In this document: positions 33,150-40,132 of the stretch, one piece after another
Layout: each line of letters opens with the position of its first letter
Numbering within the stretch: the stretch's first letter is position 1
DNA from: Vreelandella rituensis
GTDB taxonomy: Bacteria; Pseudomonadota; Gammaproteobacteria; Pseudomonadales; Halomonadaceae
DNA length: 64,000 nucleotides
Assembly: GCF_003336665.1 (NCBI RefSeq)
Contig: NZ_QPIJ01000001.1
Location: 1 to 64,000 of the forward strand
Direction: 5' to 3'
Program-made: the position numbers and the translations under genes
The notes under the pieces: generated by a model
Seen by the model: only the letters and a program-made list of their open reading frames with translations
What the model was told of the DNA's origin: nothing
The model's database searches: none

Positions 33150-33230
33150 AAATACACCCCGAGAGAGGCTGCTGCAGCTGGCGCTGGGGATGCCGATCAA
33201 GCGAGACATTGACGAAGGATTCGAAACGTT

Positions 33231-33443
33231 ATGACCCTGGCAGAGCGATATATCCAAAAAGCCCGTGATCTGATGCCTCACCAGGACGCTCTATACGAGA
33301 TTGATCCAGGTATCGATTGCCCGCAGGCGATTGATGAAATCATCTTTAGTCGGAGCGAATACCTGGGCGGCATGGCTGCGGTGATTCTTGAGATCGTAAA
33401 ACGGGAGTCCAACCCTGAAATGTCTGACGCCGAGAGGGCATGA
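33231..33443 (+). CDS. Small hypothetical protein (70 aa)
   Basis: ATG 33231 with AAGGA twelve bases upstream, a little far. Helical, acidic (AERYIQKARDLMPHQDALYE; AAVILEIVKRE). No family recognised. Confidence 0.45.
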   Translation: MTLAERYIQKARDLMPHQDALYEIDPGIDCPQAIDEIIFSRSEYLGGMAAVILEIVKRESNPEMSDAERA

Positions 33444-33543
33444 TCGAAAAGAGTCGATGCCCTTGGCGAGCAGGGGCCTTTTGACAGTTGATCTGTTTGG
33501 GCCGGCTGCCGAAAGCAACTAACAATGGGAATTGGTGAGCAGA

Positions 33544-33861
33544 GTGAAAATAGAGACAACACTTTTAAGCGATGACATGCTGGATATGGCGGTGACCCGT
33601 GCTGCCGGGGGTATATCCCTATGCTCACGTGCGGAGGATGGCTCGCCCCGATATGAGGCCTATAGCGCCGAGCAACCAGGTGTCGACCCGACCACGCGCT
33701 ATCGCGCTCGGCTTGGCTGGATTGGCTCAATCCCGCCTGAGTGTCAGGAGTTGGGCGACACAGATCTGTGGCGTCCTTCGCGGGACTTTGCCCAGGGGGA
33801 ATCGCTAATGGTGGGGCGGAGGCTCCATCTTGAAGGTAAGGAAACCGATAATGAGCCATAA
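33544..33861 (+). CDS. NinX/DUF2591-like protein
   Basis: 105 residues beginning KIETTLLSDDMLDMAVTRAAGG, which matches the pattern of phage NinX-like DUF2591 proteins (K-x-x-x-L-x-G-x-x-LD-AVA-x-A-G) that end with a YSPSxxWxQGGPxIxxE-like segment; here WRPSRDFAQGESLMVGRR stands in that place. GTG 33544 gives the conserved start; TTG 33532 and GTG 33535 are alternatives. Function of the family is unknown; it is common on phages and plasmids. Confidence 0.55.
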   Translation: MKIETTLLSDDMLDMAVTRAAGGISLCSRAEDGSPRYEAYSAEQPGVDPTTRYRARLGWIGSIPPECQELGDTDLWRPSRDFAQGESLMVGRRLHLEGKETDNEP

Positions 33862-34213
33862 CCCAGCTCCATTCCAGCTTGTGCGTGTTCAGATGACATA
33901 TCGTGAGGATGAGAAGGATTCCTTTCAGATCATGGTTCCTGTTGATCAAGATGGAAGGATCTGCGTAGATGAGTTCTATGGTCACTTCATAGATGAAGGC
34001 GAGATGTACCCAGTGCTCATTGCTGAGGATGGCGAAGGTGATACGGTGCTTCGCTACCTTGTCGATTGGGGCTGGGGAGAGAAATCCTGCACCCATATTG
34101 AGATACTTTCGCGCCCCTTGGCGATCAATCAGGAGGTGTGGCGGGAAGACGTATCCAGCAATGGCAGGGATCGCTATTGCTACGAGATACGGTCCATTAC
34201 CCCGCTGCTTTAA
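33851..34213 (+). CDS. Hypothetical protein (120 aa)
   Basis: ATG 33851 lies inside the last codons of the preceding frame and has AAGGAAA upstream, suggesting coupling. Acidic, beta-rich protein with several Tyr and Cys. No recognised family. It precedes the nuclease gene by 13 bases. Confidence 0.5.
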   Translation: MSHNPAPFQLVRVQMTYREDEKDSFQIMVPVDQDGRICVDEFYGHFIDEGEMYPVLIAEDGEGDTVLRYLVDWGWGEKSCTHIEILSRPLAINQEVWREDVSSNGRDRYCYEIRSITPLL

Positions 34214-34226
34214 CGTAGGAAATAAT

Positions 34227-35255
34227 ATGCGACTTGCGCTCTGGCTCATGCCAAACAAACCGAGTGTGGCCCGTGTCTATATCAACGACATCGCCTGCCT
34301 GGCCAGCGGTGCCAAGGCCTATGTGGCGCCCAAGGGGAAGGGAGTGGTGCTTACGGTGTCCGACCCCAGCATCGCCGGTGAAGTGCAGGCCGCCCTGGTC
34401 GAGGCGGGCATCATGAAGGCGACCGACACCCTGGCAAAAGTACCGTTTGCGCGTTTCGAGTCCAGGGTCCAGGTGCCAGGCAAGCCAGGGGGCAATACCG
34501 CCAAGCCACGAGCAGCGGCCCGTTCCATGCCCGGCACCCGTGACGGGGAAGCCTCCGCTCTTGATCTGTCGAGCATTCCGGTACCCGATCCCGTGGTGCT
34601 GAGGATCGACCATCGCGAACCCGAGGCGCTCTTTGCTGCCTTCAAGGGCCTGACAAATGTCACGGTCGAGCGGGTTGAGCTTCCGTTGGGTGACATCGAG
34701 ATCAACGGCAAATACATCATCGAGCGCAAATGCTGCACAGAGACCACGGGACGTACCGATTTCGAAGCCTCGGTGGTGGATGAGAGCAAGCGACTGTTCT
34801 TTCAGAGCGAGAAGCTGCGCCTGGAAGAGGGGATCGTGCCGATCATCCTGCTCGAAGGGAATGCCCACGAGAACTCCTGCGGCATGCTGGTGCAGGCCGT
34901 TGACGGGATGCTCTCTTACCTGCTGACAATTCAGAAGATGAACGTCCTTACCACCTACAATTTGAGCCACACGGTTTACTTTTTGCTCAAGCTTGCCGCT
35001 CACGACCGCTCGGGACTGGGTTACGAGCCACCACTGCGGGGCAAGAAGCCTCGCCAGCAGCAGGATCAGCTAATCTTTGTCCTGGAGGGCCTTCCTGGGG
35101 TGAGCGCGGGAACGGCGCGCAAGCTTGCGGTACGCTTTGGCTCTCTGGCCGGGCTGGTCGCGGCAAGTGAAGAAGAGCTTTTGCTGATTCCGGGCATGGG
35201 ACCCAAGCGGGTGGCTCAGGTCAGGGCGGTACTGTTCGGTGAGGGTTCTTCATGA
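34227..35255 (+). CDS. XPF/ERCC4-type nuclease with C-terminal HhH domain
   Basis: 342 residues. A variable N-domain (about 1-125) is followed by an ERCC4 nuclease domain with RIDHREPEAL, ELPLGDIEINGKYIIERK and FQSEKLRLEEGIVPIILLEG. The catalytic GD-(x)n-ERK-xxx-D motif is visible, with extra residues (CCTETTGRT) before the last Asp. The C-terminus has two helix-hairpin-helix motifs (LEGLPGVSAGTARKLAVRFGS; LLLIPGMGPKRVAQV). Archaeal XPF and Mus81 relatives cut 3' flaps and forks. Bacterial copies are seen mostly on mobile elements. ATG 34227 follows AGGA; a longer frame from 33993 is a shadow. Confidence 0.85.
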   Translation: MRLALWLMPNKPSVARVYINDIACLASGAKAYVAPKGKGVVLTVSDPSIAGEVQAALVEAGIMKATDTLAKVPFARFESRVQVPGKPGGNTAKPRAAARSMPGTRDGEASALDLSSIPVPDPVVLRIDHREPEALFAAFKGLTNVTVERVELPLGDIEINGKYIIERKCCTETTGRTDFEASVVDESKRLFFQSEKLRLEEGIVPIILLEGNAHENSCGMLVQAVDGMLSYLLTIQKMNVLTTYNLSHTVYFLLKLAAHDRSGLGYEPPLRGKKPRQQQDQLIFVLEGLPGVSAGTARKLAVRFGSLAGLVAASEEELLLIPGMGPKRVAQVRAVLFGEGSS

Positions 35256-35779
35256 AGATCATGCCGGAAACGTGGGAGTCGAAGCCTGAGCGGATCGATC
35301 CCGCATCGCCTTTGGGCAAGGTCGATGCCATGCTCCAGGCGTTAGTGGCGCGAGAGAGTGCATGTCTGGAGGCTATGGAGATGCACGAGCATTCTGGGGG
35401 GCGTTCAGTTGAAGCAAAAGGCGTTCGCCTTTTCGGAGCCGTCACGCTCAATTTTTCGTATTCCGACGAAGATGGCATGGCCAGTTTGAAGCTTCACGTG
35501 ATTAAGGTAGATGAAGACAAGCGCAGGCAGGGGTACGGCAACCTTGGCTTGAAAGCCTTTCTCGCCGCCGCGGACGCACTCGATTTGCCAGTATGCCTTT
35601 TTGCTGAACGATGGGGACTGGTTGGTCCCGGCAGGAACATCCTTTCTAAGTGGTATCGGGGCCACGGCTTTGTAGACGTGCCGGATTGGCTTCGCCGGCC
35701 TTCTCCCGGCGAGCTAAAGGCAGTGGCGCCAGAGCACGACCGACCGAGGGCTTCGTTTGGGCCAAGTCCTTTGCTGTAG
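35252..35779 (+). CDS. GNAT-family acetyltransferase
   Basis: 175 residues; overlaps the nuclease stop by ATGA, so it is translationally coupled. The acetyl-CoA loop is VDEDKRRQGYGNLGLKAF (R-x-x-G-x-G) near residue 88, followed by the strand LPVCLFAE and the ILSKWYRGHGFV segment that ends GNAT domains. The acceptor is unknown. Confidence 0.75.
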   Translation: MKIMPETWESKPERIDPASPLGKVDAMLQALVARESACLEAMEMHEHSGGRSVEAKGVRLFGAVTLNFSYSDEDGMASLKLHVIKVDEDKRRQGYGNLGLKAFLAAADALDLPVCLFAERWGLVGPGRNILSKWYRGHGFVDVPDWLRRPSPGELKAVAPEHDRPRASFGPSPLL

Positions 35780-35842
35780 GCAACAAACGCCGCCCCAGGC
35801 GGTCAAACCACGCGAACTTCACAAGACACAAGGAGAACCCTC

Positions 35843-35989
35843 ATGGCGAACAAGCGAAAGACAGGCCGTATCGACAACGCCCTACAGGCGCAGCTGAGAA
35901 CCCCGCTGTTTCGTCAGCGCGTGGTAAAGCCGAAGCGGGGCAAAGGCAGCTACTCTCGCAAAGGGAGGGGGCAATCCCAAGCGGCCTGA
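35843..35989 (+). CDS. arfA: Alternative ribosome-rescue factor A
   Basis: 48 residues. The core [21 protein letters not shown] matches E. coli ArfA [21 protein letters not shown] nearly residue for residue (established family). ArfA enters stalled ribosomes on non-stop mRNA and recruits RF2. The gene starts at ATG 35843 with AAGGAG upstream. Its last codons and stop lie inside a strong terminator hairpin. In E. coli arfA is made from cleaved or prematurely terminated non-stop mRNA, degraded through tmRNA and expressed only when tmRNA fails. The same layout here implies the same control. It lies among accessory genes. Confidence 0.85.
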   Translation: MANKRKTGRIDNALQAQLRTPLFRQRVVKPKRGKGSYSRKGRGQSQAA

Positions 35990-36015
35990 TGGCGCCTTGG
36001 GATTGCCTCTTTTTT
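35970..36015 (+). terminator. Terminator overlapping the arfA stop codon
   Basis: GGCAATCCCAAG (35970-35981) pairs exactly with CTTGGGATTGCC (35996-36007), followed by TCTTTTTT. The arfA stop codon TGA (35987-35989) sits in the 14-base loop, so termination or RNase III cleavage in the stem would remove it. Confidence 0.85.
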
Positions 36016-36106
36016 GGCTCACCTCGCAAATAAAATGCATTTGTCGCTGGGCGTCAGCCCGCCTCCCTGAACTTGACCAGGATAGGCCTTCACATGGACG
36101 CAATTG

Positions 36107-37144
36107 ATGTCATTAGCACCTGATACGCCAGAGGGTCACGTTTACTACATTCGCTTAACCACGCATAAAGGCATTTTCTACAAAATAGGATTCACCAAGT
36201 CCAATGATGTTATTAAGCGATTTTCCTACCGGGGGTCGCAGAACTATAAACTCATCGACAAGGTGCTTCTATTCAAATACTCCCCGTTTGCCTATGAGAT
36301 TGAGCAGATGTGCCACAGTCACCTTAGACCCCATAAATCCTACAAGGGCGACGGACTCAGGTACCTGTTTGCTGATATGAGCAAGCATCCATTCTTCAGA
36401 GATGGACAATCAGAACTCTACACGCAGGATGTATTAGGGTTAGATCCAGAATATAAGCCTATCAAAAGCTTCTTGGGCTTTGGTAAAGCGAAGCCGCACG
36501 ACCTTGTATTTGGCCATGGGCTTGATTTCGGCTTCTACCATGAGAGCTTCGTCCAAGAATCAAAAGATTATGTGTACAAGACTCTGATAAATTTCTTTTC
36601 TGGACCCCTCAAATATGACCGCCCCGACTTCATTTCTGACAATGGCGATTGGGTAGTCAAACTCAATAAATGGTCCTGGCTGAACGCTGCCGCCTCATTG
36701 AGCGATAGAACCATTCATTGCGCTCCCCCAATGCCAACGACGCGTGAGGGGTGGCTGAATCTAAGAACCTTTAATCCTGTATGGGCTTGGATAAACAACC
36801 CCCCAAGCGAACTTGGATATCTGGAAAATCTTGAGACGATCGATTTGCATTCCGGAGAGATAAACGCGCTCCCGGACAGTATTTATTACCTTACAAACCT
36901 AAAGGTTATTAAGTTTATCGGTTCCATTGAGTCGATATCACCGAAGATCGAAAATCTAACCGGTCTCGAAGTGCTGAGCATGGAGAACTATGATAATTCT
37001 CTGATTACTTTCCCAGCCGAAGTATTCACACTTCCCAACTTAACAATTTATACAAACGAAGCCACAGCAGCAGTCCTGAGGGAAATGGCTCCCGACGATA
37101 CCAGTGTGGTCATAAGTACAGATTATCCTATGGTAGGCGGCTAG
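36107..37144 (+). CDS. GIY-YIG/T5orf172-like domain fused to leucine-rich repeats
   Basis: 345 residues. The N-terminus GHVYYIRLTTHKGIFYKIGFTKSNDVIKRF follows the T5orf172/Mug113 version of the GIY-YIG nuclease fold (YxIR...KIGxT...R), with a later conserved Glu in FAYEIEQMCHSHL. The middle is aromatic-rich. The C-terminal 110 residues contain leucine-rich repeat units: LGYLENLETIDLHSGEI, LPDSIYYLTNLKVIKF, ISPKIENLTGLEVLSM. LRRs bind proteins. The gene is AT-richer than its neighbours. The start at ATG 36107 has a weak ribosome site; a nine-codon leader frame (36094-36123) overlaps it. A nuclease with a protein-sensing tail is inferred. Confidence 0.7.
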   Translation: MSLAPDTPEGHVYYIRLTTHKGIFYKIGFTKSNDVIKRFSYRGSQNYKLIDKVLLFKYSPFAYEIEQMCHSHLRPHKSYKGDGLRYLFADMSKHPFFRDGQSELYTQDVLGLDPEYKPIKSFLGFGKAKPHDLVFGHGLDFGFYHESFVQESKDYVYKTLINFFSGPLKYDRPDFISDNGDWVVKLNKWSWLNAAASLSDRTIHCAPPMPTTREGWLNLRTFNPVWAWINNPPSELGYLENLETIDLHSGEINALPDSIYYLTNLKVIKFIGSIESISPKIENLTGLEVLSMENYDNSLITFPAEVFTLPNLTIYTNEATAAVLREMAPDDTSVVISTDYPMVGG

Positions 37145-37176
37145 CAAGCTCCAGAGTGTTAGATGAAGACCAGACA

Positions 37177-37212
37177 AAGCCCCCGCTCGCAGACCGAGAC
37201 GGGGGCTTTTTT
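37177..37212. terminator. Terminator between convergent genes
   Basis: AAGCCCCCG and CGGGGGCTT pair around CTCGCAGACCGAGA, with TTTTTT after it on the plus strand and AAA before it, so it could serve both the LRR gene and the DHH gene. Confidence 0.8.
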
Positions 37213-37234
37213 CGTCATGCGACAGAGATTGTCG

Positions 37235-38215
37235 TTACGCTGTGGTTGCGCCAGCGGGTACTGATGATGCTGCCTGTTCGGCGGTGATGTCGCCGATGAT
37301 TTCCCGCAAGGTCTCTTGAGCAGTGGCGTTGGCCACCTGGCAAGTACCGGCATTGAGGTGACCGCCGCCGCCGTGAGCCAGGCAAAGCGCGCCGACATTG
37401 GTCGCGCATGAGCGATCCAGGATCGACTTGCCGATGGCAAAGACGGTGTTCTGTTGCTTCAGGCCCCAGAGCACATGGATGGAAATGTTGCACTGAGGAA
37501 AAAGGGCGTAGATCACAAAGCGGTTGGTGGCGTAGATAATATCTTCGTCGCGCAGATCCAAGACCACCAGGTTGCCATGCACCGTGGCACAGCGCTCGAT
37601 CTGTGCCTTGGCCTGGGCGTCATGGTGACGGAACAGCTCGACCCGCTCGCGCACGTCGGGCAGCGCCAGGATATCCTCGATGCCGTTGGTCCGGCAGTAG
37701 TCGATCAGTTTCATCATCAGCTGGTAGTTGGAAATGCGAAACTCGCGGAAGCGTCCCAGACCGGTGCGCGCATCCATGATGAAGTTGAGCAGTACCCAGT
37801 CCTGGGGATCGAGGATTTCGTCCTTGCTGAACTGGGCGGAATCGCCCTTGTCCACGGCCTCCATCATGTCATCCCAGCGTGCCGGGAAAGCCTCGTGGCC
37901 CCCGTAATACTCCCAGACCACACGGGCGGCAGAGGGTGCATCGGAATTAATCATGTGGTTGTCGAGGTCGCCTTCGTTGCGCAGGGTTTCGCTCAGGTGG
38001 TGATCGAAGGCCAGATGGCAGCCAGCGACATAGGGCAGGTTGGTGGTGATGTCGCGCCCGGTGATCTCGATCTTGCCGTCCTGCATGTCCTTGGGGTGAA
38101 CGAACAGAATGTCATCTATGAGATCGAGGTGCTTGAGCAGGGCGCCGCACACAAGACCGTCGAAATCGCTACGGGTGACAAGGCGATATTGAAGAGGCTT
38201 CGGATGGGCCGGCAT
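37235..38215 (-). CDS. DHH-family phosphoesterase (exopolyphosphatase-like)
   Basis: 326 residues. Metal-binding motifs of the DHH superfamily in order: VTRSDFDGLVCGALL (motif I), DITTNLPYVAGCHLAFDHH (the DHH motif), NSDAPSAARVVWEYY (motif III region), and the DHHA1 substrate motif HGGGGHLNAGTC near the C-terminus. Superfamily members hydrolyse oligoribonucleotides, cyclic dinucleotides, polyphosphate or single-stranded DNA ends; which applies here is open. Start ATG 38215 with AAAGGATC upstream; the longer frame to 38260 lacks one. Stand-alone gene. Confidence 0.8.
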   Translation of the reverse strand: MPAHPKPLQYRLVTRSDFDGLVCGALLKHLDLIDDILFVHPKDMQDGKIEITGRDITTNLPYVAGCHLAFDHHLSETLRNEGDLDNHMINSDAPSAARVVWEYYGGHEAFPARWDDMMEAVDKGDSAQFSKDEILDPQDWVLLNFIMDARTGLGRFREFRISNYQLMMKLIDYCRTNGIEDILALPDVRERVELFRHHDAQAKAQIERCATVHGNLVVLDLRDEDIIYATNRFVIYALFPQCNISIHVLWGLKQQNTVFAIGKSILDRSCATNVGALCLAHGGGGHLNAGTCQVANATAQETLREIIGDITAEQAASSVPAGATTA

Positions 38216-38315
38216 GAAGATCCTTTTAGTAATAGAAGTGGTGGGGATTGCCTTGGTCAAGTCCGGGCGAGCGTGTGAAGCCGACGCCTCTTGGCTGCCA
38301 GTCCCTGCTGGGTTG

Positions 38316-38585
38316 CTAGTCGCTACGCTCGATGCGGGAGGAAGTCGCGGGGCTGGCTGGTAGCCGCTTGTGCATCGATGTCGCTATGCCCAAGGCAGCG
38401 GTGATGACGCCGAGGCAAAACAGTGCCAGTGGCGCCCAGGATAACTCCTCTAACTGGCGCAAGGTGCTGGGCGGCAGCGAGCGGTGGGCGAGCCAGGACA
38501 AGGCAATGCCGATGCCTACAAGCGCGGCGTAGGCCAGTCGGTCCAGAAGATGAATGCTGCCATGTGAATCGTTGGATTTTGGCAT
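38316..38585 (-). CDS. Small two-helix membrane protein (89 aa)
   Basis: Polar N-terminus, then two hydrophobic helices (YAALVGIGIALSWLA at residues 18-33; LALFCLGVITAALGIATSM at 52-70) and a basic tail. AGGAGAAGGCG precedes the ATG. Residues 1-51 are copied in the truncated frame at 39441-39674 through a 179-bp duplication. Function unknown. Confidence 0.65.
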   Translation of the reverse strand: MPKSNDSHGSIHLLDRLAYAALVGIGIALSWLAHRSLPPSTLRQLEELSWAPLALFCLGVITAALGIATSMHKRLPASPATSSRIERSD

Positions 38586-38608
38586 AAGTCGCCTTCTCCT
38601 GCCTTGGT
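38430..38608 (-). repeat. 179-bp direct repeat, copy 1
   Basis: Covers the 5' half and ribosome site of 38316-38585, from TGGCGCCCAGGATAA to CTCCTGCCTTGGT. Copy 2 (39519-39697) has the same length and differs at only a handful of bases. The two flank the PLD-type gene. Confidence 0.85.
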
Positions 38609-38646
38609 TCTAATGGCTGCTTGGGTTTGCTTCTTTCGGGCGGAGG

Positions 38647-39456
38647 TCATGCGAGGCTGATATCCGCAGGCCAGATAATATAGTTTCCATAACGACCCTT
38701 TTTGGGCTCGCCTCCAATGGCAAGTCCAGCATCCGTTATTTCTTGTTTCCCATTTTGAATTGAAATCCAGCCCTTATTAACTAAAGCCTTCTCGAGATTA
38801 GATTTGGATATATTCATCTGCTTGGCAAGACGCCCTACGGTGAGCTTCTCGTATCTCACATCACTAGAAGATTGTTCGTTATTATCACTCACGGAATTGT
38901 TTTCGGGGGGCTTGGCTGTAGCATCTTGGCCATTTGGAGCAGCGTCAGGCGTAGAGTCGTTGGTTTTGGCTGGTACAGCCTTGGCAGATACTTTTTTATC
39001 AGAATGGAAGTCTGGGGATGATATAGGCGCGTCTTCGTCACTGATGCGAAGAATGCGCTGGGCTTCCTCATAAGCATCGCGATAGAGTTCTGGGTCAGCG
39101 TCCTTTTCCATAACGACACCCATTTCATTATTGTTGACCTGCGAGAATTCATAGAGATTTAGGCTGGTGATGATGCAGGCATATTCGCTCAAGTAGCACT
39201 TGGCATGGAGATTCTTGCAGAAACTGGTGCGGACATATTTCAACTCTGAAAGCCACTCTGCCTCGGCTGGACGGAGAACGCTCTTCCCATAGACAAGGCG
39301 AATATCAAGTTTGAGGCGGTTCTTGTCCTCGAGTAGCTCTTTGAGTCTATCGTTGAGCTTCAGATACGGTGAGATTAGAACAAGTCGCTCCCTTGAGTTC
39401 TTCACCATTTCTTCAAGGTAGAAGTTTGTTGCCGTAGTGTTTAGAAATTTGGCCAT
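38647..39456 (-). CDS. PLD-type phosphodiesterase/nuclease-like protein
   Basis: 269 residues. The N-terminal domain has an HKD-like motif of the phospholipase D superfamily: NLHAKCYLSEYACIITSLNLYEFSQVNNNEMGV, where H-x-K and S-x-N-x-x-x-x-S match non-specific PLD nucleases. Only one copy is present, so a dimer would make the active site. A polar Pro/Ala/Asn linker (residues 145-200) leads to a C-terminal helix-turn-helix-like segment, KLTVGRLAKQMNISKSNLEKALVNKGW. It is flanked by the 179-bp repeats and is AT-richer than its surroundings, suggesting acquisition as a unit. Defence or DNA repair is possible but unproven. Confidence 0.7.
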   Translation of the reverse strand: MAKFLNTTATNFYLEEMVKNSRERLVLISPYLKLNDRLKELLEDKNRLKLDIRLVYGKSVLRPAEAEWLSELKYVRTSFCKNLHAKCYLSEYACIITSLNLYEFSQVNNNEMGVVMEKDADPELYRDAYEEAQRILRISDEDAPISSPDFHSDKKVSAKAVPAKTNDSTPDAAPNGQDATAKPPENNSVSDNNEQSSSDVRYEKLTVGRLAKQMNISKSNLEKALVNKGWISIQNGKQEITDAGLAIGGEPKKGRYGNYIIWPADISLA

Positions 39457-39674
39457 TTCTTGTCCTCAACAGAATGTCGGCTATCAACAATGCCGTTTGA
39501 AAGCACCAGCAGGCGTGTTGGCGCCCAGGATAACTCCTCTAGCCAGCGCAAGGTGCTGGGCGGCAGCGAGCGGTGGGCGAGCCAGGACAAGGCAATGCCG
39601 ATGCCCACAAGCGCGGCGTAGGCCAGCCGGTCCAGAAGATGAATGCTGCCATGTGAATCGTTGTGTTTTGGCAT
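39441..39674 (-). pseudogene. Truncated duplicate of the small membrane protein
   Basis: The first 51 residues repeat those of 38316-38585 with one or two changes, through LEELSWAP. The frame then reads into unrelated sequence and ends at 39441, overlapping the PLD gene start. The second membrane helix is lost. It arose from the 179-bp duplication. Confidence 0.7.
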
Positions 39675-39697
39675 AAGACGCCTTCTCCTGCCTTGGT
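39519..39697 (-). repeat. 179-bp direct repeat, copy 2
   Basis: Second copy, about 94 percent identical to 38430-38608 by eye, in the same orientation. It contains the start and ribosome site of the truncated duplicate. Confidence 0.85.
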
Positions 39698-39713
39698 GGG
39701 CGTAGGGATTAGC

Positions 39714-39941
39714 CTAGTAGGCAACTCTGCGGTGCTTGCCCCGTTGTTCACGAATGCTTTGGCATTCGGTGCAGGTCTCGGCCCAGGGGGCTATTTCCCG
39801 CCGTTGCTGGGGAATCTCAAGACCACAGTCCTCGCATTCAGGCTTGTTCGCTTGCTTGCTGAGCAGCTTGGCATTCTGTGCGATGCTCTCGGCCACGGTT
39901 CTATCGGCCAATATGTTTGCGATTTCCCCTTCATCCGCCAT
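39714..39941 (-). CDS. DksA/TraR-family C4 zinc-finger protein
   Basis: 75 residues, beginning MADEGEIANILADRTVAESI, with the zinc finger CEDCG...CTECQ (C-x2-C-x17-C-x2-C). Short TraR-type proteins of plasmids and phages bind the RNA polymerase secondary channel and mimic DksA/ppGpp. GGGAG lies nine bases before ATG 39941. The N-terminal half is long enough for the two-helix tip. Located upstream of the helicase on the same strand but not tightly linked. Confidence 0.8.
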   Translation of the reverse strand: MADEGEIANILADRTVAESIAQNAKLLSKQANKPECEDCGLEIPQQRREIAPWAETCTECQSIREQRGKHRRVAY

Positions 39942-40132
39942 CCGATAATCTCCCTTGTTTGAGGTTGCAGGCTTCAGGCACATTGCCTGGCATGACCATA
40001 ATAATACAACAAAACGGTACTGTAGTGTGTTTGCAAGAATTTGCGAAGTGACCAATTCGTCGTCGCACGCCCAGGGCGAGTCGGGCCGACGCCGGACGAG
40101 AATTCCTCGGGAGGGTGACGCAGGCTGGGCGG

